In this document: positions 7,336-14,462 of the stretch, piece after piece
Position numbering within the stretch: the stretch's first letter is position 1
Layout: every line of letters starts with the position of its first letter
NCBI GenBank assembly: GCA_028278125.1
Contig: JANQEY010000312.1
Location: forward strand, 1-33,841
From: a bacterium
GTDB taxonomy: Bacteria; Electryoneota; Electryoneia; Electryoneales; Electryoneaceae
Reading direction: 5' to 3'
DNA length: 33,841 bases
Notes under the pieces: model-generated
What the model saw: the letters and a program-made list of their open reading frames with translations, nothing else
What the model was told of the DNA's origin: nothing
The model's database searches: none
Translations under genes and position numbers: made by a program

Positions 7336-7631
7336 GTGAAATGGCAAAAAGAGTCGCTGCTAAATTTGAGTTTGCGGACCCGACTGAAAAATTAAAAGAA
7401 GGCTCAAAGGTAAAACTCGTTGCAAGTAGTCCTGGATTGGATATCCATCTTGAGGGTACTTTTAAACGTCGTGGGGATAAGATAATGATAAAAGAGGGTA
7501 AGGGTTTTGCTTATGTCTCATACGACCCTACAGAAATTAAAAAGTTTGAACAGACAAAAGACAGACTTAATGTAAAATTGGATTCTCCTGTCAAGGAAGT
7601 AGTTTTAACATCACCAGAGTTAAAAAAATGA
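7332..7631 (+). CDS. Small basic protein with SH3-like beta region, 99 aa
   Basis: Unknown family. It begins with an amphipathic helix (MSEMAKRVAAKFEF) shared in pattern with the protein at 5458. Residues 25-70 (GSKVKLVASS...GTFKRRGDKIMIKEG) read as a small beta barrel of the SH3 or KOW type, with alternating hydrophobic residues. The tail is charged. It lies in a run of ATGA overlaps (7332 with the rhodanese, 7628 with the next gene), so translation is coupled; a GGAAGGGAG element also precedes the start. The fold suggestion is from the residue pattern only. Confidence 0.6.
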   Translation: MSEMAKRVAAKFEFADPTEKLKEGSKVKLVASSPGLDIHLEGTFKRRGDKIMIKEGKGFAYVSYDPTEIKKFEQTKDRLNVKLDSPVKEVVLTSPELKK

Positions 7632-7981
7632 AAATCTCCATAGCAGACCATATCAGGCATATTGTGGCTTATAAAGGGCCTCCTCAGAGTACCATTGAAA
7701 TAGAATGTAACGATACTGAGGGCTCATTAGTAAAACTTCTGGCGTACATCATGCGGACAGGGAATATAGGCCATTCTTTCGATATTGTCGTGGACCCAGA
7801 TATGAAGGAATACCGTATGAATTTTGGTTGGGACGGAGACGGGGCAGATAATATCAGGAGCATAAAATTAAACGGCAAGAAAGTAGAGTTCAAGGATTTT
7901 TTTGAAAAGGATAAGGAGAAATCTGAAAAGTACACGGAGAGGTATAAAAAGAAAACAGGTAAACCTGAAAAGTTGTTGTGA
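7628..7981 (+). CDS. Small protein of unknown function, 117 aa
   Basis: No family is recognised. It starts with MKISIADHIRHIVAY, closely similar to the start of the protein at 8555 (MKVSIASYIRTMG). The middle has an alternating strand pattern with an FGWDGDGADNIRSIKLNGKKV segment (67-87) and a DPDMKEYRMNF strand. The C-terminus is very basic (KEKSEKYTERYKKKTGK). It overlaps its neighbours by ATGA upstream and TGATG downstream. The Gly/Asp turn and balanced strands suggest a small alpha/beta protein. Role unknown. Confidence 0.6.
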   Translation: MKISIADHIRHIVAYKGPPQSTIEIECNDTEGSLVKLLAYIMRTGNIGHSFDIVVDPDMKEYRMNFGWDGDGADNIRSIKLNGKKVEFKDFFEKDKEKSEKYTERYKKKTGKPEKLL

Positions 7982-8553
7982 TGGTTTACTCTGATGAATA
8001 TAAATTCATTTTTCTGGCTGTACCTAAAACCGGTTCGAGGACACTACAAAGTTATTTAAAAGATTACGGCATAAAGACACCGGAAGGGTGGAGCCCTAAC
8101 CATGATAATTACCAACAGGTAAAAGAGGTACTGGGGGAAGAAAGATTTAGGGATTATTTCAAATTTGCTTTTTTTAGAAACCCCTGGTCGTTATTGATAT
8201 CAATTTTTTTCTTTAATAGATATAAGCACGGATTGCCGTTAAATAAGAAGACAGTTATTGAATGGCTGAACTCTTACCGGGGATCCGATTCCTATGCTCC
8301 TTATATGTTTGATGAAGAAGGTAATGTAGCATTGGATTTTATGGGAAGACTGGAAAGGATAGAAGAGGATTTTAAAACCGTGTGCCAGAAGATAAATATA
8401 CCAGTTCCGAAAAATCTTCCTGTGAAAGGAAAAGAGAATGTGGGTGGCAGGTTACATTATACTGCATACTATGAAGATATGCATATAAAGGAGAAGATTA
8501 GGGCTGTATTTACTCAAAGTAATAGTGTATTAAAATACGAATTTGGTGGGTAG
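7981..8553 (+). CDS. PAPS-type sulfotransferase, 190 aa
   Basis: Sulfotransferase family (Sulfotransfer_2-like), expected to move a sulfuryl group from PAPS to a hydroxyl or amino group, often on carbohydrate. Both cofactor loops are visible: VPKTGSRTL (14-22), the 5'-phosphosulfate loop, and FFRNPWSLLIS (64-74), the 3'-phosphate loop with R66, N67, P68 and S74. The later GRLERIEEDFKTVCQKI (122-138) fits the C-terminal helix region of carbohydrate sulfotransferases. At 190 residues it is short but has the full core order. ATG 7981 overlaps the previous stop (TGATG); GTG 7978 is possible. The substrate is unknown: virion glycan, host surface polysaccharide or a small molecule. A phage copy is uncommon. 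Confidence 0.85.
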   Translation: MVYSDEYKFIFLAVPKTGSRTLQSYLKDYGIKTPEGWSPNHDNYQQVKEVLGEERFRDYFKFAFFRNPWSLLISIFFFNRYKHGLPLNKKTVIEWLNSYRGSDSYAPYMFDEEGNVALDFMGRLERIEEDFKTVCQKINIPVPKNLPVKGKENVGGRLHYTAYYEDMHIKEKIRAVFTQSNSVLKYEFGG

Positions 8554-8554
8554 A

Positions 8555-8965
8555 ATGAAAGTATCAATTGCGTCATATATACGGACTATGGGTATTGTTG
8601 CTGGTCTTGTTGACCATGCGCAGAGGGAACTTGATCTGGCCGGTCTCTTTAAAAAGGACAGTGACTACGGCGGTATGGTAGGTGATGCTGTTATGGAACT
8701 CTGTAAATGCTTTTCCGGTCAGGGCCATAGCGGGTTTTCTGCTAACATGGTTCTCGAATTATTCAGACGCCTCGGTAAGTATGATAATTTAACTCCAATT
8801 ACTGATAATCCGAAGGAGTGGAAAAAGGAAGATATGCTTGAGAAGGGAGTATGGCAGAATAAGCGCAATCCTTCTTTTTTCAGTGATAATGGTGGAAAGA
8901 CTTATTATGATGTCAATGATAAAAAGAGAAAGAAAAACAGGAGTAAAAAACATAAGAAAAAATAA
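8555..8965 (+). CDS. Conserved phage protein with GHSGFSA motif, 136 aa
   Basis: The middle (QGHSGFSANMVLELFRRL, about 52-69) followed by LTPITDNPKEW (76-86) is a pattern I recall from many small uncharacterised phage proteins with QGHSG.SA...L..L....PL.PLTG...EW. No function is known to me. The N-terminus MKVSIASYIR repeats that of the protein at 7628. The last ~20 residues are almost all lysine, arginine and asparagine, suggesting contact with nucleic acid or an acidic partner. ATG 8555 is chosen over 8543 because a GGTGGG element precedes it and it follows the upstream TAG directly. It is the last gene of the unit and is followed by two hairpins. Confidence 0.7.
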   Translation: MKVSIASYIRTMGIVAGLVDHAQRELDLAGLFKKDSDYGGMVGDAVMELCKCFSGQGHSGFSANMVLELFRRLGKYDNLTPITDNPKEWKKEDMLEKGVWQNKRNPSFFSDNGGKTYYDVNDKKRKKNRSKKHKKK

Positions 8966-8983
8966 CCTGTCATAGTACAGGTT
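8964..8983 (+). other. Hairpin directly at a stop codon
   Basis: AACCTGT (8964-8970) and ACAGGTT (8977-8983) form a perfect 7-bp stem with a 6-base loop, overlapping the TAA of the gene before. No T tract follows. A true terminator lies 38 bases downstream, so this may stabilise or process the mRNA 3' end. Confidence 0.5.
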
Positions 8984-9020
8984 GTCATCTTATCTCCATT
9001 TTTAAACATTGTTGTTCTCC

Positions 9021-9052
9021 AACCTCCTGTATTAAAATGCAGGAGGTTTTTT
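9021..9052 (+). terminator. Intrinsic terminator T2
   Basis: AACCTCCTG (9021-9029) pairs perfectly with CAGGAGGTT (9040-9048), with a 10-base loop and a run of six Ts to 9052. It ends the unit that begins at 3580. Confidence 0.92.
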
Positions 9053-9053
9053 G

Positions 9054-9070
9054 TAATAATCTTTCGATAC
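9054..9070 (+). promoter_or_regulatory. Late-promoter-like motif, copy 3 (TAATAATCTTTCGATAC)
   Basis: It begins two bases after the T tract of terminator T2 and lies 25 bases before ATG 9096. It matches the window consensus at 14 of 17 positions, with changes only in the middle. Confidence 0.6.
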
Positions 9071-9095
9071 AGTTATAAAGAAAAAAGGAAAAATT

Positions 9096-9998
9096 ATGGC
9101 AGCAATTCGACGAGGCACTACGAGCGGACCGGACGATCTCCATATAATTGTCCGAGATACCGCAGATAATCTGATTGACCCGTTTAAATTGGAGTATGCG
9201 ATTTATGACTATACGACGGGTGTAGAAGTTTTGATTGGTAGCCCTGTAAATCTTCCTGTTCGGATATCAACCGGTAAGTATTATGCATCATTTACTTTTG
9301 CAGCTGAATCTAATATAGGTAATTGGCGCATCCGTTGGACGATACAGGAGACAGCGGCCGACCCAGTCTATCAATCCGTTGAAGAGTTCAATATAGTCGG
9401 TGACAGTACAATAGCTTCTTTTACCGGGGATGCTAATTTGGACGGATTAATTCATTCCTTACGGGTAATTCTCAGAGATAACAACCCTGACAGGAATTAT
9501 CGATTCAGACCTCCGGCTTCCGAGAAATTCATTCAGGGCCAGACGCAAGTTTTCGGTTTTATCTGGGAGGATGAGGAGTTACTGGAATATCTTTACATGG
9601 CTATTGATGATTTTAATTCCCGGCCCCCGACAACGGGCATTGACTTCAATAATTTGTTTGGGACTGAGAGACGATGGCGCACAACTATTATTCTGAGAGC
9701 CGCGGCTTTTGCCTGCTTTGCTATTGTTATGAACTGGATAGCTGATGAATTTTCCTATTCGATTTCCGGGGTATCTCTGGATATAGAAAAGAGTTCTAAA
9801 TACCAGTCAATGAAAGACCAGTACATCAATGAGTACGATAAACTTGTAGAAGCAAATAAACGCAGTATTAAGATAATAAAAGGATTAAGACAGTACCGTT
9901 ATGGAATTGGTATAACATCTGCTTTGGGACCTTTGAACAGGCCCGGTGTGCAATCGAGACGTAACATGATCTCACCAGGATACGGTAGCTATGTTTAA
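9096..9998 (+). CDS. Head-tail connector/neck candidate with Ig-like N-terminus, 300 aa
   Basis: Two parts are visible. Residues 10-102 look like an immunoglobulin-like beta sandwich with a GKYYASFTFAAE...WRIRWTIQE signature, also present in the protein at 4865. Residues about 120-265 are helical: a D/N-rich entry (LRDNNPDRNYRF), an IWEDEELLEYLYMAIDDFNSRPP stretch typical of connector-type proteins that ring the head opening, then a hydrophobic helix and DEFSYSISGVSLDIEKSSKYQS (217-238), a pattern I associate with phage neck proteins. The tail is basic. The RBS AAAAGGAAAAATT precedes ATG 9096. The role is inferred from the pattern; it is not identified with a named gene. Confidence 0.7.
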   Translation: MAAIRRGTTSGPDDLHIIVRDTADNLIDPFKLEYAIYDYTTGVEVLIGSPVNLPVRISTGKYYASFTFAAESNIGNWRIRWTIQETAADPVYQSVEEFNIVGDSTIASFTGDANLDGLIHSLRVILRDNNPDRNYRFRPPASEKFIQGQTQVFGFIWEDEELLEYLYMAIDDFNSRPPTTGIDFNNLFGTERRWRTTIILRAAAFACFAIVMNWIADEFSYSISGVSLDIEKSSKYQSMKDQYINEYDKLVEANKRSIKIIKGLRQYRYGIGITSALGPLNRPGVQSRRNMISPGYGSYV

Positions 9999-10018
9999 TA
10001 AACTCTTAATATTATTCT

Positions 10019-10035
10019 TAATAATCTATCAATAA
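10019..10035 (+). promoter_or_regulatory. Late-promoter-like motif, copy 4 (TAATAATCTATCAATAA)
   Basis: Fifteen of 17 positions agree with the consensus. It lies 35 bases before ATG 10071, in the 72-base gap after the neck candidate. Confidence 0.6.
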
Positions 10036-10070
10036 GTAGTGAGGTTTAAGAACAGAATCAAGGAGTTTAT

Positions 10071-10316
10071 ATGTCATTTGAAGTCGAATATTTTACTCTT
10101 ACAGCCACTGATGCAACGAATGAATACGTTACATTGGGAGGTACGCCGGTAGTAACTGATAATGTAGCCCTTGATTTGATTGGGGGTACAGCGCAAGCCC
10201 TGTCCGGTGATTTCGGTGTTGACAGTACGAGTGTGCGCTGGGACAATACATCATATAATCTCAATGGTGTGTTGGCAACCGGTGACAAGCTCAGGGTAAT
10301 ATATGATAAATCTTAG
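10071..10316 (+). CDS. Stand-alone beta-module protein, 81 aa
   Basis: The whole protein is one copy of a module that occurs four times in the 1,473-residue protein at 22380. Shared features, in order: a YFTLTATDA-like strand, a Y/V-L strand, VALDLIGG followed by a Q or A and G, a D-F/Y-V strand, then V/L-x-W-D/E, and a final GDKLRVIYD-type strand. The best match is to residues 990-1066 of that protein (YLTLTASD, VAVNVIGGPSQ, GDTLRVLF). There is no catalytic pattern. A single domain, either capping or linking a fibre, is likely. The RBS AAGGAG precedes ATG 10071, and the unit has its own promoter-like motif. Confidence 0.8.
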   Translation: MSFEVEYFTLTATDATNEYVTLGGTPVVTDNVALDLIGGTAQALSGDFGVDSTSVRWDNTSYNLNGVLATGDKLRVIYDKS

Positions 10317-10371
10317 TTCTCAGAGATTTACTTGCAAACAAATAAGTCATAGATATAAAAGGAGATAATCC

Positions 10372-13300
10372 ATGGCACAGATAATCAGGAAATGGATTGA
10401 AGACGCTGCGGTGAACAATGAAAAGTTAGACCCGGAGGACGTCTATACCGTTACAGGGCTACGGGTAGATAGCACGAGTGCTGTCGGCCGTGTAGGTATC
10501 GGAGTAACAGTTCCATTGGATGCGATACATATTGAAAGGCCCGATACTTCAGCGGGTTTGATGTTGTATTTGAATGACGGGTCAGATGGACGTAATTATC
10601 AGATATATTCAGGTTCATCGGGTGTAATGAATGTACGGGATTATGCCATAGGAGTTGACCGCTTTACTGTGAAATCCACTTCAACAACCGGAAATGTTGG
10701 TGTTTCGACTTCAGATCCTCAGGATAACGTCCATCTCAGGGAATCTACGCCTGGTGCTTCTGCAGCTGTGAGAATAGATTTAGATGACGGTCTCAGTGGT
10801 CGGGCATACAGACTGATTTCCAATCCGGCCGGTGAACTTGTTATTCAGGATGTGGATGCTGCGGCAACACGGATGACGATCGATAGTACCGGTACGACTA
10901 CGTTTGCCGGTGATACCACAGTAAGCGGTAATTTCGAGGTTGATGGTACGGTCACAGTTATCAACACAGAGATTGTTATTGCTGACCAATTGGAAATAAA
11001 TCAGACCGATGCGACACAGGCAGCTTTGATAGCCAGTCAGGATAATGCTTCTGCTACTGAAACAGTCGTTAAGGTAGAAAATGCTAGTGCTTCAGCGCAT
11101 GCTCTTACAGTTGATCAGGGTAATGTTGGTTTCGGTACTACCAATCCTGTTGCAGAAGTCCATGTTGAAGGTGATATTGTAGGAAAACTCACTGCATCAG
11201 CATCAAATATCGGCTCGACTACTCGGCGCATTGGAACCCTTTACATGGCTTCCAATATCGATTATGAGAGTAATCTTGATTTCTCTGTAGGTGGTGTCTC
11301 TCAAATAACTTTTGATACCACAAATGGTCGAGTAGGTATTGGTACAACTCTTCCGGGGCAGTCTTTGGCAGTTATCGGAGCTATAAATGGAAGTACAACG
11401 GTGACAGCGGGTACAGGAATAACAGCAACGACAGGTAACATAGCAGCTTCGTCAGGTAATGTGACTGCATCGGCCCAAGTAAATGCGGGTTCGACGATGA
11501 CAGCGGGTACAGGAATAACAGCAACGACAGGAAACATAGCAGCTTCGTCTGGAAACGTGACTGCATCGGCCCAAGTAAATGCGGGTTCGACGATGACAGC
11601 AGGAACAGGCATAACGGCTACTACCGGGAATATAGCTGCTTCGTCTGGTAATGTCACCGCTTCGGGACAGGTGAATTCTGGAAGCACTATGACGGCTAGT
11701 TCAACGATCACTTCGACTACCGGGAATATAGTGGCTACGGCTGGTCAGGTAATTGCCGGAACCGGTATTACAGCAAATACCGGGAATATAACAGCAACGG
11801 CGGGGAAAGTAGTTGCTGGTACGGATATGACGGCCGCCCTAGGAATATCTGCAGGAACAACGTTAACGACAGGTTCAGATGTACTATCTGGAAGAAATTT
11901 TGTTACATCAACCGGAAAACTCGCTGTAGGGACGACTACTCATGGTTCAAGAAGAGTAAATATTGTTGAAACCGGTCCATCTGACTACGCTTTATATGCT
12001 ACTTCAAATAATGGGCCTGGTATTCGTGGCTTGGCAAATTCGGCTGCTCAGGCAGGTGTAGAAGGTGCGAACTTTATTACTGACGGTATTGGTATTTTAG
12101 GTAACGCAGACATAGCTGGCCGGTTTACAGGTTATGTTGATGCGACAGGCGACATGGGCTTAGACGGAGAATTGACGACTAGTGGGGATATCCAGTCTCA
12201 AAATGGGAGTCTTAGAATCGATAACGGACATGCCGCTATAAATACAACTACTCATGGTTCAAGAAGATTAAATATCCTTGAAACTACTCCATCTGACTAT
12301 GCAATTTATGCTACTTCATCGAATGGTCCTGGTATTCGTGGTTTAAGTAGTGCTGGATTTGTTGCAGGTGTAGAAGGTGCGAACATTGCTACTGGTGGCA
12401 TCGGTATAAGAGGTGACGCAGAGATAGCAGGACAGTTTGCTGGCAATATTGATGCGACAGGCGACATGGGCTTAGATGGGAATTTAGATATTACCGGGCC
12501 AGTTGGCATAGGTATAACTGGTGGTGGAATAACGAAACTGAATGTATTGGAGACAGGTGGCGGCAACGTTGCTATCTATTCTGAGGCTTCGGCTGGTGGT
12601 GGTGTTGCCATTTTTGCTCTTTCTAATGGTAATGCAAGTTCTATTGGTCTAGAAGTAGAGTCGAGTTCTGGTAAGGCTATAAAGGCCACTTCATCATCTG
12701 GCCTCGCCGGTGATTTTCAGGGTGATGTTCAGATGGACAAGGGTGCCATTAATACTACGATTCATGGATCGAGAAGACTCAACGTCCTTGAAACTGGCGA
12801 TAACCTGTTTGCTGTATATGCAGTGTCAAGCGGTGATTTTGCGAAAGGTGTGTATGGTGAAGCTAACCACTCTTTTGGTGTAGGTGTTGACGGGTTGAGT
12901 GCTTCAGGCACTGGTATAAGAGGTACAGGGGGGAATCTTGCCGGTGAATTCTTAGGTAATGTAAATATTACTGGAGACACTACGGTCGGAGGGCATATAG
13001 GTCTTGGTATGAATCCAACTTATCCAATATCTGTTCAGACTCTTACCTATGATAGAGCTATATATGGACTAAATAATTCAACTTCTGGTACGTCTCGTGG
13101 TGGATGGTTTCAAGCTGGTGGAGCTGCTTTTCAGAATTACGGTTGTTATGCCTCAGCAATAGGCTCGGTCTCGGGTACGGACCACCCCTTTCATGATAAT
13201 TACGGCAATTATAGTGATATGGCATCTGGTTGGGTAAATGGTTCTCACCCAAGCTTGAAAAGGAACATTAGAGATATCTCTGAGGACGATAAAGACATGT

Positions 13301-13641
13301 TATGGTCAGCTCTGGATTCTCTTAATGTTAAAGGATACCGTTTTAAGGCTGAGACTATTATTGGATATGATGAAGAGAATAAAATAGTTGGCGAAGGTGG
13401 TGAAGAGGTACCTGCTCCGATATATGATAGTGATGATAATATAGAAAATTACCAGGAGAAATTCGGGTTGTTGTCTGATGAACTGCCTGCTTTCTTAGAA
13501 AGTGCTGACAAAAGAGGAATAGGTGCAAAAAAAGTGGCAGATTTTCTTGTTGCTATTGCTCAGATGCAGAAAGAAAAAATAATTGAACAGGAAAGTCAAA
13601 TAAGTAATCTTTTATCAAGGGTTGCCGCTCTTGAAGGTTAA
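10372..13641 (+). CDS. Tail fibre/spike with S74 self-cleaving chaperone end, 1089 aa
   Basis: A trimeric-type tail fibre. The shaft has repeated VGIGTT.P...L.V turns (about 40, 258 and 322 on), then three 32-residue repeats (TAGTGITATTGNIAASSGNV type, 11404-11691), then four longer repeats starting HGSRR(V/L)N near 11941, 12253, 12522 and 12763, each with GP/GV-G-IRG beta-helix-like turns. The last ~130 residues are the intramolecular chaperone (peptidase S74): K963-R-N-I with S958 five residues earlier forms the conserved Ser/Lys dyad that cuts the chaperone off after folding, and a C-terminal coiled coil (IIEQESQISNLLSRVAALEG) ends the protein. The RBS AAAGGAG precedes ATG 10372. It should bind host receptors at the tail tip. 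Confidence 0.93.
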   Translation: MAQIIRKWIEDAAVNNEKLDPEDVYTVTGLRVDSTSAVGRVGIGVTVPLDAIHIERPDTSAGLMLYLNDGSDGRNYQIYSGSSGVMNVRDYAIGVDRFTVKSTSTTGNVGVSTSDPQDNVHLRESTPGASAAVRIDLDDGLSGRAYRLISNPAGELVIQDVDAAATRMTIDSTGTTTFAGDTTVSGNFEVDGTVTVINTEIVIADQLEINQTDATQAALIASQDNASATETVVKVENASASAHALTVDQGNVGFGTTNPVAEVHVEGDIVGKLTASASNIGSTTRRIGTLYMASNIDYESNLDFSVGGVSQITFDTTNGRVGIGTTLPGQSLAVIGAINGSTTVTAGTGITATTGNIAASSGNVTASAQVNAGSTMTAGTGITATTGNIAASSGNVTASAQVNAGSTMTAGTGITATTGNIAASSGNVTASGQVNSGSTMTASSTITSTTGNIVATAGQVIAGTGITANTGNITATAGKVVAGTDMTAALGISAGTTLTTGSDVLSGRNFVTSTGKLAVGTTTHGSRRVNIVETGPSDYALYATSNNGPGIRGLANSAAQAGVEGANFITDGIGILGNADIAGRFTGYVDATGDMGLDGELTTSGDIQSQNGSLRIDNGHAAINTTTHGSRRLNILETTPSDYAIYATSSNGPGIRGLSSAGFVAGVEGANIATGGIGIRGDAEIAGQFAGNIDATGDMGLDGNLDITGPVGIGITGGGITKLNVLETGGGNVAIYSEASAGGGVAIFALSNGNASSIGLEVESSSGKAIKATSSSGLAGDFQGDVQMDKGAINTTIHGSRRLNVLETGDNLFAVYAVSSGDFAKGVYGEANHSFGVGVDGLSASGTGIRGTGGNLAGEFLGNVNITGDTTVGGHIGLGMNPTYPISVQTLTYDRAIYGLNNSTSGTSRGGWFQAGGAAFQNYGCYASAIGSVSGTDHPFHDNYGNYSDMASGWVNGSHPSLKRNIRDISEDDKDMLWSALDSLNVKGYRFKAETIIGYDEENKIVGEGGEEVPAPIYDSDDNIENYQEKFGLLSDELPAFLESADKRGIGAKKVADFLVAIAQMQKEKIIEQESQISNLLSRVAALEG
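11404..11691 (+). repeat. Tandem 96-bp repeat, three copies, in the S74 fibre
   Basis: Copies begin at 11404, 11500 and 11596, each with ACAGC(G/A)GG and the same 32-codon frame. Copies 1 and 2 differ at very few bases; copy 3 differs mainly at third codon positions. More degenerate copies continue to about 11900. The near identity of the first two points to recent duplication and possible length variation of the fibre shaft. Confidence 0.9.
11941..12980 (+). repeat. Long degenerate repeats in the S74 fibre
   Basis: The CATGGTTCAAGAAGA stretch at 11941 recurs at 12253 (312 bases apart, exactly 104 codons) and as CATGGATCGAGAAGA at 12763, with a weaker unit near 12522. Each unit encodes HGSRR-L-N-x-x-ET, then an ATSxxGPGIRGL-like turn and an AGxFxGxxDATGDMGLDG end. 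Units 1 and 2 are clear duplicates. Confidence 0.8.
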
Positions 13642-13655
13642 TAATCTCTTAATTT
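13639..13655 (+). promoter_or_regulatory. Late-promoter-like motif, copy 5 (TAATAATCTCTTAATTT)
   Basis: Its first three bases are the stop codon of the S74 fibre. Fourteen of 17 positions match. A CATTTATATATA element starts exactly 23 bases after the motif start (13662), the same spacing as at 31252/31275. The next start is 13716. Confidence 0.55.
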
Positions 13656-13715
13656 TAATATCATTTATATATATATATAACAAATAAAATCCAAATTCAG
13701 AGAAAGGAATAAACC

Positions 13716-14039
13716 ATGGCAGAAGAGACTCAAGACCAAGCACAACCCAAAGAAGATACAGAGGTAAAAGCCCCTGAAACACCTCAAGAGCAACCGGAAA
13801 TACCTCAACCAGAGGCACCGCAGGGCGTGACGAAATCAATACAGCCTCCTCAAGTACAGCTTAATGTTGACCCTCAGACTGCGTTGAATATTACTGTTCA
13901 GGAATTTGATAAAAAAATTTCTGAGGCGAAAGCGGTTGTTGCCGAACTGGAAAAGCAGAAGGCTGCGTATATTTATGACACGAATATTCAAATACTGTTA
14001 GCTGCCGCACAACAGCAACAACAGCAGGAAGGTCAGTAA
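13716..14039 (+). CDS. Proline/glutamine-rich coiled-coil protein, 107 aa
   Basis: The first ~40 residues are a low-complexity, acidic Pro/Gln/Glu region (for example APETPQEQPEIPQPEAP). Residues about 62-95 form a predicted coiled coil (VQEFDKKISEAKAVVAELEKQKAAYIYD), and the end is a glutamine run (QQQQQQ). It lies between two giant fibre genes with its own promoter-like motif and an AGAAAGGA ribosome binding site, so a fibre-assembly or fibre-linking role is a reasonable guess. It could also be a small scaffold-type protein. No family is recognised. Confidence 0.65.
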   Translation: MAEETQDQAQPKEDTEVKAPETPQEQPEIPQPEAPQGVTKSIQPPQVQLNVDPQTALNITVQEFDKKISEAKAVVAELEKQKAAYIYDTNIQILLAAAQQQQQQEGQ

Positions 14040-14040
14040 A

Positions 14041-14319
14041 ATGAAACCTATTGTTGCGTATATGGCCAAAAAACTTCCTTTTGCATTGGAATTACCTATT
14101 GTAAGGAAGCGTATAGCTCAGAACGAAGAAAGAAATTTCAATGATAAGGCAGAATTGGTCGCTTTTATAGATGCTATACGGCCTTCCCGGACAGTAGACG
14201 GCTATATGGGCGTGACATGTAGTTGTGGCAAGCAGTATGATTATGTAACTAAAGGAGATGTTCCGTCTTCAAATGTCGTCTGTACATGTGGTCGGGATAT
14301 CCTCATTTACGGTTCTTAA
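14041..14319 (+). CDS. Small protein with CxC...CxC zinc-binding pattern, 92 aa
   Basis: ATG 14041 follows the previous stop by one base, with AGGAAGG as ribosome binding site. The N-terminus is helical (YMAKKLPFALELPIVRKRIAQ). The C-terminal third has two short knuckles, C60-S-C62-G-K and C81-T-C83-G-R, 18 residues apart and framed by strands (YDYV..., DILIYGS), as in a small zinc ribbon. No family is recognised. It shares a transcription unit with the coiled-coil protein and is followed by terminator T3. Possibly a fibre accessory protein; inference. Confidence 0.65.
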   Translation: MKPIVAYMAKKLPFALELPIVRKRIAQNEERNFNDKAELVAFIDAIRPSRTVDGYMGVTCSCGKQYDYVTKGDVPSSNVVCTCGRDILIYGS

Positions 14320-14344
14320 GAAGTTTTTATTACTCTTCCTTTTT

Positions 14345-14379
14345 GGGGTAGCCAGAATTTTTTGGTTACCCTTTTTTTA
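14345..14379 (+). terminator. Intrinsic terminator T3
   Basis: GGGTAGCC (14346-14353) pairs with GGTTACCC (14364-14371) with one G-T wobble, a 10-base loop, then seven Ts. It closes the 13716-14319 unit and is followed by a promoter-like motif ten bases on. Confidence 0.85.
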
Positions 14380-14388
14380 TTTATAGAA

Positions 14389-14405
14389 TAATAATGTTTT
14401 AATAC
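14389..14405 (+). promoter_or_regulatory. Late-promoter-like motif, copy 6 (TAATAATGTTTTAATAC)
   Basis: Identical over all 17 bases to the copy at 31252. It lies 57 bases before ATG 14463 of the second fibre gene. Confidence 0.62.
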
Positions 14406-14462
14406 TCTGATTAACTAAGAACGCAAAGTTACAGCATAGTGCTCTAAAAAGGAGTAAAAACG

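Noticed and set aside
11404..11691. CRISPR-like appearance of the regularly spaced repeats.
   Set aside because: The repeats are direct, contiguous and in frame in a fibre gene, with no unique spacers between short identical repeats.
11301..11711. Minus-strand frame of 136 codons with a V/A/P-rich repeat.
   Set aside because: It is the reverse complement of the 96-bp repeats of the S74 fibre, and its repeat structure only mirrors that gene. No start signal is visible.
13664..13680. TA repeat run as a replication origin.
   Set aside because: It is short, with no iterons or clustered protein-binding repeats, and is better explained as part of a promoter-proximal AT-rich element.
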